A DNA stretch of 32,408 bases from Leptolinea sp. (lineage in GTDB: Bacteria > Chloroflexota > Anaerolineae > Anaerolineales > Anaerolineaceae). The stretch lies in contig JAAYYW010000280.1 of NCBI GenBank assembly GCA_012515195.1, forward strand, positions 1-32,408. The letters run 5' to 3'. Position numbers and translations under genes: made by a program. The notes under the pieces are model-generated. The model was not told the DNA's origin, made no database searches, and saw only the letters and a list, made by a program, of their open reading frames with translations. This document shows positions 8,261 to 15,940 of the stretch, piece by piece; positions within the stretch are counted from its first letter, which is position 1, and every line of letters begins with the position of its first letter.

Positions 8261-9447
8261 TCATCGATCCTAAAACCATCCAATCGAAAGCCATGGAAAC
8301 CCTCGCCTACCTGGTCAGTGTGATCGGGCCACGGCCAGCCGGGTCGCCACAGGAAAAGGAGGCGCTGGACTGGCTGGAAAAGAAATTCCAGTCCGCCCGT
8401 CTGAAAACACTGCGACTTCCCGTCCGTTTTCAGCCGGAGCCGGATTTTGTTCCCTATTTTTCCATCGCAGCCGCCGGTTTCGCCGTTGTTGCCCTGACCC
8501 TGGCCGATCACGGCTGGGTGACACTGCTGCTTCCGCTGCTGATCCTGTTGCTGCCGGAGGGAACACAATGGCTGCAGGGCAAGGTCATTCCTTATAAAGA
8601 TGGCTCTTCCAATCTGATGGTGCTGCCCGAAAAAACCTCCCTGAATGAACTGGATTTGATCTTTTGCGCGCATATCGACAGCGCCCGCGCCATTCCAGCC
8701 GGACCGCGTATCTGGAAAAAATGGCGCGACCGTTCCATGTACGCCATGATGCGTGTGGCAAATATTCTCATTATCCCTGGCCTATTCCAGTTGATGGGGT
8801 TGGACATCCGCGGGCTTATCCTCAACCTCGGACAATCGCTGGCCTGGGCGATGGCCGCGCTGCTGCTCGCGCAGGATATCTATGAAATACTGTCCTCACG
8901 CAACCGTTTCTCACCCGGCGCCAATGACAATGGTTCCGGTGTTTCCCTGTTGACAGCGACGGCAATCACACAGGCTGACGGACCACCCGCCAGTTTGAAA
9001 ATTGGTTTTTTGTTTACCGGCGCCGAGGAATGCGGGTTGCATGGCGCGAAGCAATTTGCCGCATATATGGATGAGAATAACCTTCATATCCCGGTGGTCA
9101 ACGTGGATATGGTCGGCGCGGGCAGCGGATTACGGATCATCACCCGCTGCGGCACCATCAGACCCACCCTTAGCGACCCCGGATTGAACGAGACTATCAA
9201 ACGCGCTGATCCAATAGCCGTATACCACGCCGCTCCGCGCCGCTGGGGCGATTTCGCCCCCTTCGCGAAAGCCGGGATACCTTCCGCCCATATTGAGAAC
9301 GTGGGCACTCCACACTCGTGGGGAACATACCATACCCCTGATGACACCCTGGAAGTGATCGACCCGGAGCAGATGGAACATGTGGCAAACGTGATCCTTC
9401 AATTAATCTGGATTCTTGAAAAGAACAAATCGAATCCGGAAAAATAA
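8257..9447 (+). CDS. M28-family zinc aminopeptidase with membrane segments
   Basis: A two-zinc M28 peptidase, 396 residues. Expected metal and catalytic residues are all visible: H139 and D141 (CAHIDSARA), D224 (GANDNGSGV), E257/E258 (GAEECG), D284 (VNVDMVGAG) and H359 (YHTPDD). Two hydrophobic stretches interrupt the peptidase fold. One is near residues 66-100; the other, near 168-208, lies between the first zinc ligands and the GANDNGSG motif. The enzyme is therefore probably membrane associated, with the catalytic part on one face. No signal peptide is seen. It starts by ATGA overlap with the methyltransferase-like gene, and the MNT gene starts just after its stop. The natural substrate is unknown. 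Confidence 0.9.
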   Translation: MIIDPKTIQSKAMETLAYLVSVIGPRPAGSPQEKEALDWLEKKFQSARLKTLRLPVRFQPEPDFVPYFSIAAAGFAVVALTLADHGWVTLLLPLLILLLPEGTQWLQGKVIPYKDGSSNLMVLPEKTSLNELDLIFCAHIDSARAIPAGPRIWKKWRDRSMYAMMRVANILIIPGLFQLMGLDIRGLILNLGQSLAWAMAALLLAQDIYEILSSRNRFSPGANDNGSGVSLLTATAITQADGPPASLKIGFLFTGAEECGLHGAKQFAAYMDENNLHIPVVNVDMVGAGSGLRIITRCGTIRPTLSDPGLNETIKRADPIAVYHAAPRRWGDFAPFAKAGIPSAHIENVGTPHSWGTYHTPDDTLEVIDPEQMEHVANVILQLIWILEKNKSNPEK

Positions 9448-9448
9448 C

Positions 9449-9751
9449 ATGATGGATACTAATGTGTCTTCTTATATCGAAAAGATCATTGAGATTAAGC
9501 CTGTGCTTATGTCCAAATTTCATGTGTCACATCTATCCATTTTTGGTTCCTATGCTCGTGGAAATGAAAAAAAATCAAGTGACCTGGATATCCTTATAAG
9601 TTTCTCGAAAATTCCCAGTCTTTTTCAATTTATTGGATTAAAAGATTACCTAACGGATTCTCTGGGAATTGAGGTCGACCTGGTAATTCGGGAGGATTTG
9701 AAACCAATGCTCTCAGGCAGTATTCTCAAAGAAAAAGTCGACGTCGTATGA
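9449..9751 (+). CDS. MNT-type nucleotidyltransferase domain protein
   Basis: A small minimal nucleotidyltransferase of about 100 residues. The active-site signature LSIFGSYARG then SDLDILISF supplies two metal-binding aspartates, and EVDLVIRE supplies the third. Such proteins usually form the antitoxin half of HEPN/MNT pairs and AMPylate a HEPN RNase, which is normally encoded next door. No HEPN gene is present here; only a 37-codon ORF follows before the terminator. I chose the ATG at 9449 (9452 is equally possible), just after the peptidase stop; an upstream in-frame start at 9416 would lie inside the peptidase gene. AT-richer, lysine-rich coding than its neighbours suggests possible recent acquisition. 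Confidence 0.85.
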   Translation: MMDTNVSSYIEKIIEIKPVLMSKFHVSHLSIFGSYARGNEKKSSDLDILISFSKIPSLFQFIGLKDYLTDSLGIEVDLVIREDLKPMLSGSILKEKVDVV

Positions 9752-9773
9752 CAGAGACAATAAAAATAAATCC

Positions 9774-9810
9774 AACAGCCGGATCGCTCTTACACGACCC
9801 GGCTGTTTTC
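9774..9810. terminator. Bidirectional hairpin terminator between MNT gene and trpB
   Basis: AACAGCCGG at 9774-9782 pairs with CCGGCTGTT at 9799-9807 around a 16-base loop, followed by TTTTC on the plus strand. It lies between the convergent MNT gene and trpB and could serve both. Confidence 0.7.
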
Positions 9811-9830
9811 AAAGGGATGCAGAATTCTCC

Positions 9831-11204
9831 TCAGGTTGCGAGCTTGACTTTGGGCAGATGATTCGGGATGTCCGCGATCTTTTCATCCGGGTAAGCCGCG
9901 TCCACCAGTTTGCCCTGATGGTATGACTCGTACGCGGCCAGATCAAAGTGCCCGTGACCGGAAAGGTTGAAGACAATCACTTTCTTCTCGCCCTTTTCCT
10001 TCGCTTCCAGGGCTTCCTTCACCGCCGCGCAGATGGCATGCGCCGATTCCGGCGCGGGCAGGATACCCTCGGTCTGCGCGAAGACGGAAGCCGCGGCAAA
10101 CACCGACTTCTGGTCGACCGCCATCGCGTCGATGTAACCGGCATCCACCAGCGCGGAGAGCACCGGCGCCATTCCGTGGTAGCGCAGGCCGCCCGCGTGG
10201 ATGGCGGGGGGCATGAAATCGTGACCAAGGGTGTGCATCTTGACAACCGGCGCCATTTTAGCCGTATCGCCGTAATCAAAGGCGAAAATACCTTTTGTCA
10301 ATGACGGGGTGGCCGTTGGTTCAACAGCCAGCAGACGGGTGCGCTGGCCGTTCTTCAGATTCTCACGCAGGAACGGGTAGGCGATGCCCGAGAAGTTGGA
10401 ACCGCCGCCCACACAACCGATGACCACATCGGGGTACTCCCCGGCCATGTCCATCTGTTTGAGGGTTTCTTCTCCAACAATGGACTGGTGGATGCACACA
10501 TGGTGCAGCACGGAACCCAGGCTGTATTTCTTCTTTCCACCGGATTTGGCCGCCACTTCCACAGCTTCCGAGATGGCCAAACCGAGCGATCCGTTGCAGT
10601 TGGGATCTTCCGCCAGCGCGGCGCGACCGGCATCGGTGCGGTCGCTGGGACTGGCATATACTTCGCCGCCGTAGGTTTCCATCAGGTAGCGGCGGTAAGG
10701 CTTTTGATCGTAAGACACCCGGACCATATAGACTTCAACCGGGATGTCAAAGAACTTGCCGGCCATGGAAAGGGCGGAACCCCACTGCCCGGCTCCGGTC
10801 TCAGTGGTGAGGGCTTTTGTGCCGCTGATCTTGTTATAGAACGCCTGCGGCACAGCCGTGTTGGACTTGTGGCTGCCGGAGGGCGATACACCTTCGTACT
10901 TGTAGTAGATGTGGGCCGGGGTGCCGAGGGCTTTTTCCAACCGCGCAGCGCGCATCAACGGGGTGGGTCTCCACAGTTTGTAGATCTCCCGGACTTCATC
11001 GGGGATCTCGATATACCGTTCGGTGCTGATCTCCTGCATGATCACTTCCATGGGGAAGAGGACAGAGAGGAAATCCGGCGTCACCGGCTCGAGAGTAACG
11101 GGGTTAAGCACCGGGTTCGGCGCGACCGGACTATCGGCGTTGATGTTGTAGTAGAACTTCGGCAGGTCGCTCTGGGAAAGGTCGAAACGGATCTGGTCTG
11201 ACAT
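9831..11204 (-). CDS. trpB: Tryptophan synthase beta chain, TrpB2 type
   Basis: PLP-dependent enzyme joining indole and serine to give tryptophan. At 457 residues it matches the longer TrpB2 class rather than the roughly 400-residue TrpB1. The PLP lysine is K113 in GSHKSNTA, the ETGAGQWG segment is at 135-142, and the phosphate-binding GGGSN at 266-270. No trpA or other trp gene is in the window, consistent with TrpB2 proteins often being encoded apart from trpA and salvaging free indole. The start has AGAGGAG just upstream. A tryptophan T-box precedes it, which supports a genuine role in tryptophan supply. A separate serine deaminase-like role has been discussed for TrpB-like proteins and cannot be excluded. 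Confidence 0.95.
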   Translation of the reverse strand: MSDQIRFDLSQSDLPKFYYNINADSPVAPNPVLNPVTLEPVTPDFLSVLFPMEVIMQEISTERYIEIPDEVREIYKLWRPTPLMRAARLEKALGTPAHIYYKYEGVSPSGSHKSNTAVPQAFYNKISGTKALTTETGAGQWGSALSMAGKFFDIPVEVYMVRVSYDQKPYRRYLMETYGGEVYASPSDRTDAGRAALAEDPNCNGSLGLAISEAVEVAAKSGGKKKYSLGSVLHHVCIHQSIVGEETLKQMDMAGEYPDVVIGCVGGGSNFSGIAYPFLRENLKNGQRTRLLAVEPTATPSLTKGIFAFDYGDTAKMAPVVKMHTLGHDFMPPAIHAGGLRYHGMAPVLSALVDAGYIDAMAVDQKSVFAAASVFAQTEGILPAPESAHAICAAVKEALEAKEKGEKKVIVFNLSGHGHFDLAAYESYHQGKLVDAAYPDEKIADIPNHLPKVKLAT

Positions 11205-11301
11205 GGGTTATCTCCTCTGGGTACTGAATGAAAAAGAATGTATTTCGGATTTTTGGGATTGGAACGGGTAAAACTGTGTGATGCGGCACCTCCTGGAAAA
11301 C

Positions 11302-11340
11302 AAAAAACGCATTCATCCCTTGGAAGGGACGAATGCGTTT
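11302..11340 (-). terminator. T-box intrinsic terminator
   Basis: On the minus strand AAACGCATTC, one mismatch, then TCCCTT pair with AAGGGA and GAATGCGTTT, giving a 16-pair stem with a two-base loop followed by a T run. It directly follows the T-box sequence, as expected of a transcription-attenuating T-box. Confidence 0.92.
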
Positions 11341-11636
11341 GCATCCGCGGTGCCACCCTGGTTAGGCTGCTGTTTTAACAAAAATTTCCCCGGTGATAGC
11401 ACTCGGGGATCATAAGCCAGCCTCACTCTGTCAGGTACGGCGGGAAATCCGCGATACCTTTTACCCTGATAACGGTGGCAATTCCGGCACGGGCTACTGG
11501 ACCAAAGGTCGTTCTCCCTGCAACTCAGAGGTCCATTCGGCGTCGCTGTACGGGCAGGCTCTCACCACTTCTCCATGCTCTCTGTACCGCCTCGACGGCG
11601 CTTACTCGTCCTCGTCAAGGTCTTTTGACGTATTAG
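11302..11636 (-). promoter_or_regulatory. Tryptophan-specific T-box riboswitch leader of trpB
   Basis: The leader senses uncharged tRNA-Trp and turns on trpB by antitermination. The conserved T-box sequence AGGGTGGCACCGCGG lies at 11359-11345 (minus). The specifier region reads GAA-UGG-ACC-UCUGAG, with the UGG tryptophan codon at 11535-11533. The base after UGG in the antiterminator bulge is C, which would pair with a G discriminator base, the usual one in bacterial tRNA-Trp. Stem I elements, including GGTGAGAGCC, lie upstream and the terminator follows. Codon, discriminator match and downstream gene all agree. Detailed folding of stems I-III was not computed. Confidence 0.95.
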
Positions 11637-11641
11637 AAACA

Positions 11642-11669
11642 ATTTTAGCGGGTAAAAATGTTTTGTCAA
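11642..11669 (-). promoter_or_regulatory. Sigma-70-type promoter of the T-box/trpB unit
   Basis: Minus-strand TTGACA (11669-11664), a 16-base spacer and TAAAAT (11647-11642). The predicted start near 11635 is just before the T-box stem I. Confidence 0.8.
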
Positions 11670-11742
11670 GTAGTTTTTAAATATTCTCATTTTCACTTAA
11701 TTGCTACAATATCAACATCAGCAAATACAGGAGGAGGTTTTT

Positions 11743-12621
11743 ATGAACATTCGCAAGATCATCCGTGTATCCAAAAGCCAGCCGACGCTTGAGGGCGCCG
11801 GTGTTCACCTGCGCCGGGTATTCGGCTTCGGCGCCACCGAATTGTTTGACCCCTTCCTGCTGCTGGACGATTTCCGCGGCGACAAACCCGAAGACTACAT
11901 CAAGGGCTTCCCCTGGCACCCGCACCGCGGCATCGAGACCATCACCTACCTGACGGCCGGCAGCGTGGAACACGCGGACAGCCTGGGCAATCGCGGGGTG
12001 ATCAACCCCGGCGACGTGCAGTGGATGACCGCCGGCAGCGGTATCATCCACCAGGAGATGCCGGTCGCCCCGCCGGACGGGCGCATGTACGGCTTCCAGC
12101 TCTGGGCCAACCTGCCGCGCGCCCAGAAGATGATGGAACCGCGCTACCGTGACATCAAAGCCGCGGAAATCCCGGTGGTCACGCTGGAGAACGGCGTGGT
12201 CATCAAGGTGATCAGCGAATCGGTGAAAGACATCGTCATCGAGCCCGAATACCTCGATGTGACCATCCCCGCGGGAGAAACCTTCGTTAATCCGGTGGCT
12301 TCAGGGCACACCTGTTTCGCGTATGTCTTCGAGGGCAGTGTCCGCTTTTGCCGCGAACAGGACGCCTTCGATTACGACGCGGTTGGTGAGAATTATTTTG
12401 ACCTTGACCGCGACCCGTTCCATGGCAATCACAGCCTGGTGGTCTTTAGCGACGGCGAAGCCGTCCAGGCGACCGCCGGGAAGGATGGCGCGCGCTTCCT
12501 GCTCATCTCCGGCAAGCCGCTGCGCGAACCTGTCGCCTGGTATGGCCCGATCGTGATGAACACCGAAGAAGAATTGCGTACGGCTTTCAGGGAGTATCAG
12601 GAAGGGACGTTCATCAAGTAA
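11743..12621 (+). CDS. Pirin family protein
   Basis: A cupin-fold iron protein of the pirin family; members include quercetin 2,3-dioxygenases and transcription cofactors, and the role here is unknown. The ATG at 11743 is chosen because AGGAGGAGG lies 7 bases upstream; earlier in-frame codons to 11701 lack a ribosome site. Of the 292 residues, the metal ligands are H59 and H61 (WHPHRGIE), H103 and E105 (GIIHQEMP). Typical pirin segments FDPFLLLDDFRGD and GDVQWMTAGSGIIH are present, and the second cupin domain is intact. It is monocistronic and divergent from the T-box/trpB unit. A TACAAT -10-like element lies at 11705-11710. Its GC content is higher than that of the flanking intergenic DNA. 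Confidence 0.93.
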   Translation: MNIRKIIRVSKSQPTLEGAGVHLRRVFGFGATELFDPFLLLDDFRGDKPEDYIKGFPWHPHRGIETITYLTAGSVEHADSLGNRGVINPGDVQWMTAGSGIIHQEMPVAPPDGRMYGFQLWANLPRAQKMMEPRYRDIKAAEIPVVTLENGVVIKVISESVKDIVIEPEYLDVTIPAGETFVNPVASGHTCFAYVFEGSVRFCREQDAFDYDAVGENYFDLDRDPFHGNHSLVVFSDGEAVQATAGKDGARFLLISGKPLREPVAWYGPIVMNTEEELRTAFREYQEGTFIK

Positions 12622-12746
12622 CAGGCTGGAACTTCCCGTATTCTTGAAAACCCGGCGAATTAAGGCAGGATTTTCCACTCCTTCCCCGGTACAATTCATT
12701 TCGCAAGCAACCGTACCGTATGGAATAAAGGGGTATTAAAGGCTGA

Positions 12747-13274
12747 ATGGACCACTCCAAAGTCGACTCGGATATCGCGGCAGGCAATCTCGGCAAAGCC
12801 CGTGACAGGCTCCACGGCCTAATCTCAACGCACCCGGATGACCTCGCATTGCGCCGGGAGCTGGGGGATGTCTACTGGAAATTGCAATTTCCAGAAATGG
12901 CCGGCCGGTACTGGTACCTGGAAGAAACGAAAACGGAAGACATGCTGTCTGCCTGCAGGCTGTTCGAAAAATGCCACGGCAGCGACCCCATGCAAATCCT
13001 GCTCGCGTTGAAATTCAGAGGGGATATCGCCCGTGTACGGGGAAGCTATGCCGGCCGGGTCCTGCTGGAACTGCAAGACCGGGCGCGGGAAAAGTACCCC
13101 AACTTTCTGGATTTTCAGGCAAAGGGATTGAAGCGGTTCGCGGCACCGTCCGTAAGCGGCATAGAGCAATCATGGATCGACCGTTTACTGGCGATCGGCT
13201 GTCTGGCCGCGATTGCGTTATCGTTTATATTGATGATCATCGGTCTGGTGGCAATGATGAAGTTTATCTTCTAG
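12747..13274 (+). CDS. DUF6584-like protein with C-terminal membrane anchor
   Basis: A 175-residue protein resembling the DUF6584 family (my recognition is from KARDRLHGLISTHPDDLALRR followed by GDVYWKLQFPEMAGRYWYLE). The N-terminal 70 residues look like one TPR-type helical repeat. The middle, around 75-130, is polar and basic. A single membrane segment near 148-172 (LAAIALSFILMIIGLVAMM) anchors the C-terminus, leaving the soluble part in the cytoplasm. AAAGG precedes the ATG by about 5 bases. No catalytic motif is seen. A strong hairpin terminator lies 150 bases downstream. Function unknown. Confidence 0.75.
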   Translation: MDHSKVDSDIAAGNLGKARDRLHGLISTHPDDLALRRELGDVYWKLQFPEMAGRYWYLEETKTEDMLSACRLFEKCHGSDPMQILLALKFRGDIARVRGSYAGRVLLELQDRAREKYPNFLDFQAKGLKRFAAPSVSGIEQSWIDRLLAIGCLAAIALSFILMIIGLVAMMKFIF

Positions 13275-13426
13275 ACTATTTGTTCGCCATTTTTAGCTCC
13301 CCCCAAAACAGGAACACCTCTACGCCAAGAAAACGCCGTGATTGTCATCCGGAAATGGTTTTTGGGTATCCATCCTCCAGGCGTACGCGTGTATCCAATT
13401 GTGGGGAACCCTTATCAATAAAAGGT

Positions 13427-13460
13427 TTCCGGTGTGGTCTTTCGACCACACCGGAATTTT
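13427..13460. terminator. Perfect 13-bp hairpin terminator
   Basis: TTCCGGTGTGGTC (13427-13439) and GACCACACCGGAA (13444-13456) form a perfect stem with a TTTC loop, followed by TTTT. It lies between the convergent DUF6584-like and SpoIIAA-like genes and can act on both strands. Confidence 0.85.
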
Positions 13461-13524
13461 AAAGCAGAAGGTTTGTTCAAGTGTCGAAATTTGAAAAACA
13501 ACCGTGATCAGACTTATCGACAGC

Positions 13525-13932
13525 TTATTTTCCCTGACTTGCCAGCCACTTGAAAGCTTCATCAGGATCGGTGAAGTATTTGGCAACGACGCCAGCCTCA
13601 CCATATTGTTTGACGATCTTGTCCGTATTCATTTTTGCGATAGCCGCCGTGGGCTGAACGATCGCCCAGTATTTCCACCCGGCCTGAAGGGTTTGAGGGA
13701 ACCAATTCGTTTCACCCCATTTCATATCTTCCGTGGTAAGAACGGAATTTTTCCGGTCATCAGAAAGCCATTTGGATGCCCCGTTCTTTTTCATCGTTTC
13801 CGTGCCCTTCAACAAAAAATTGTGAAAGACATCCCCTGACATGAACTTTTTATATTCGTGATGGATAATTTTTTCTTCAGGGTGGTACCACATTGTGGCA
13901 AATTCATTTTCTTCAACAACAGTTTTAGACAT
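13525..13932 (-). CDS. SpoIIAA/STAS-like small protein
   Basis: A 135-residue soluble protein of a widespread uncharacterised family, apparently with a SpoIIAA/STAS-like fold. Characteristic segments are WYHPEEKIIHHEYKKFMSGD, NGASKWLSDDRKNSVL and LQAGWKYWAIVQPT, then the C-terminal YFTDPDEAFKWLASQ, where DPDEAxxWL is typical of SpoIIAA-like proteins. A ribosome site (AGGGAGAAA) precedes the ATG. It is transcribed alone. A regulatory or ligand-binding role is inferred from the fold only; no partner kinase or anti-sigma factor is nearby. Confidence 0.75.
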   Translation of the reverse strand: MSKTVVEENEFATMWYHPEEKIIHHEYKKFMSGDVFHNFLLKGTETMKKNGASKWLSDDRKNSVLTTEDMKWGETNWFPQTLQAGWKYWAIVQPTAAIAKMNTDKIVKQYGEAGVVAKYFTDPDEAFKWLASQGK

Positions 13933-14230
13933 AATTTTCTCCCTTTATTTGAAAACATTCAGGTGAATAGTACAACCAATGATCCATTTCTGTAATAAAT
14001 TCCGGATAAATTCTATGATAAATATGGCATAAAACTCGTTTATTCCTCCGGGAACGTAGAGAAACCCGCACCCAAACCGGCATTACAATCAACCGCGCGA
14101 TCCCATCCTCAGCCTTCCATATCCGTCAGACTCTATCCACGCATCCGTGGGCTGATGTACCCTCGCCAACTTCTTCATTGACGCATACAATTCATAGTAT
14201 CCATCATTCGTACATAACAGGAGTCCACCC

Positions 14231-14893
14231 ATGGAATCGTCACCGAACCAACCCGGCGCGCAGCAGATACTGCTGGCCAAAAAGTTGATGATGCTGGACA
14301 ACCGAGTTAAAAGCGGCACCGGTGCCTTCTTCTGGATCGCCGGTCTGTCGATCATCAACACCATCAGTTTCATGGCCGGAAGCGATTCCACTTTCGTTAT
14401 TGGTCTGGGGCTCACCCAGTTCATTGACGGCATTGCGCGGGGGTTGGCTGAAGGCGCCGGTTCACCATCAGGGCCGGTTATTACAGCTTTCGCCATCTTC
14501 CTGGATATTGCCATTGCCGGTATATTCGTACTGCTGGGCATTTTCGGGCGGAAACGCCACGCCAAGGTGGTCCTGATGGGTATGGTTCTCTATTTCATGG
14601 ACGCGCTCATCTTCGTGTGGGTGCAGGATTGGTATGCCATCCTGTTCCACGGCCTCATGCTTTTAAGTCTGTGGAATGGATATCGGGCCATCGGTCAATT
14701 GCGGGAACTGGAAGAGGGAATTTCCACCCGGGGGCTGGCCGCCATGGGAAATATGATCCCACAGGCAACCCCGCAACCGTCCGTGGACGGGAAAACCAGG
14801 GTCAGGAACCTTGGACTGGTCGCGCTGATCCTCTTAGTTCCGCTGGGTATTTTCGTCATCATGGTATTTCTATCCATTTTGCCCCTGCAATAA
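14231..14893 (+). CDS. Multi-spanning membrane protein, function unknown
   Basis: A 220-residue integral membrane protein. Hydrophobic segments lie near residues 34-52, 83-104, 112-128, 133-146 and a final one at 196-217. Between the fourth and fifth is a polar cytoplasmic loop (QLRELEEGISTRGL). AGGAG lies 7 bases before the ATG. It sits 3 bases upstream of an RDD-family membrane protein gene, so the two are almost certainly cotranscribed. I recognise no family; a transport or envelope role is only suggested by the neighbour. Confidence 0.75.
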   Translation: MESSPNQPGAQQILLAKKLMMLDNRVKSGTGAFFWIAGLSIINTISFMAGSDSTFVIGLGLTQFIDGIARGLAEGAGSPSGPVITAFAIFLDIAIAGIFVLLGIFGRKRHAKVVLMGMVLYFMDALIFVWVQDWYAILFHGLMLLSLWNGYRAIGQLRELEEGISTRGLAAMGNMIPQATPQPSVDGKTRVRNLGLVALILLVPLGIFVIMVFLSILPLQ

Positions 14894-14896
14894 CCT

Positions 14897-15895
14897 ATGA
14901 AAACTACCGAAACGAACGATAACCCAAACACGAATTTCCCGCCGGTGGCTGGCTTCTGGCACCGCTTCGCGGCCTGGCTGATCGACTCTCTGCTGATCAT
15001 ACTGGCCGGGCAGGCAGTCTGTCTGGTCTTCAAACCGCTGCTCTTCCAGCTTGGCCCCTATGGAAGACCGATCGGCCTGCTGTTCATCCTCCCCTATTTT
15101 GGCCTGATGAACTCTGTCGTATTTGATGGACAAACATTCGGGAAGCGTTTGATGAAGATCGCCGTTCGCGGGGCGGATAACCGTCCCATCAGCGTTCTCC
15201 GCTCGCTGGGACGCGTCAGCATACTGGCCCTTCCGTTCCTGTTGGGCGGTTGGCCCCTGCCTGTGCTGGAAAATCCGGTGGCGGCAGTAACGGCCGGATT
15301 GATCGTTTTTGGCCTGGGCGGGTCCATTTTGTACACCATGGTGTTCAACCGCAAAGCCGGTCAGGGCATCCACGATCTGATTTGCCGGACGTATGTCGTC
15401 CAACCCGACGGATACCCCGCGGATGCCTTCCCGATTACGCCTGGCATCCACCGCGTCATCTCAGCCGTCTGGATGGGCCTGACTGCATTTATGCTGGCCT
15501 TTCTGATGTTCGACAATCCGTCATATACCCCCAAACCTGTCACCGTGCAGGTTCGGCAGCTGCGCCAAACGCTGTCTGTTGATCCCCGCTTCTTTACCGC
15601 GGACGTGCGCGACCAGACGGTCACACCTGAAAATAATCCGGCCTACCGAGGATTGGTCGTAGATGTGTGGACTGTCGGGGAGTTGGCGGAAGATGAACGC
15701 TGGGAGACGGCCGTCCACATAACCGGGATCGTCCTGCGGGACATGAAGGATATCGATGAATTCGACCAGATACAGGTGAAGCTCAGCGACGGCTATGATA
15801 TCGGGATTGCCAGCTACCGATCCGGCTTCTGGTATTCCAACCCGGTGGACGAGTGGCAGAAAATACTGTCAGAAAATCCAGAAGCGTTGGAATAG
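14897..15895 (+). CDS. RDD family membrane protein with C-terminal soluble domain
   Basis: A 332-residue protein. Residues 10-170 form an RDD domain: the arginine and aspartate pair in HRFAAWLIDSLLIILAG, the signature GQTFGKRLMKIAVRG, and the closing RKAGQGIHDLICRTYVV. RDD proteins have several membrane helices; some have been linked to ion exchange, but most are uncharacterised. A further membrane segment lies near 192-208. It is followed by a soluble domain of about 120 residues with alternating polar strands that I cannot assign (TVQVRQLRQTLSVDPRFF onward). The gene begins 3 bases after the preceding membrane-protein gene, forming an operon. Confidence 0.88.
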   Translation: MKTTETNDNPNTNFPPVAGFWHRFAAWLIDSLLIILAGQAVCLVFKPLLFQLGPYGRPIGLLFILPYFGLMNSVVFDGQTFGKRLMKIAVRGADNRPISVLRSLGRVSILALPFLLGGWPLPVLENPVAAVTAGLIVFGLGGSILYTMVFNRKAGQGIHDLICRTYVVQPDGYPADAFPITPGIHRVISAVWMGLTAFMLAFLMFDNPSYTPKPVTVQVRQLRQTLSVDPRFFTADVRDQTVTPENNPAYRGLVVDVWTVGELAEDERWETAVHITGIVLRDMKDIDEFDQIQVKLSDGYDIGIASYRSGFWYSNPVDEWQKILSENPEALE

Positions 15896-15940
15896 AATTT
15901 GCCTTTGGTTCCACGGGTGTATTCCTGTTAAAATTCATCC

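Noticed and set aside
9748-9858. 37-codon ORF after the MNT gene as a HEPN toxin
   Set aside because: Far too short for HEPN, lacks the RxxxxH motif, contains the terminator hairpin and overlaps the end of trpB.
10488-11201. 237-codon plus-strand ORF opposite trpB
   Set aside because: It is antisense to a clear TrpB2 reading frame, has no family features and arises from GC-rich codon bias.
11302-11640. Plus-strand ORFs and a possible ncRNA in the trpB leader
   Set aside because: The region is fully explained by the minus-strand T-box leader.
14089-14565. 158-codon minus-strand ORF overlapping the membrane protein gene
   Set aside because: The plus-strand gene has AGGAG at the right spacing and clear membrane helices; the antisense frame is a shadow.
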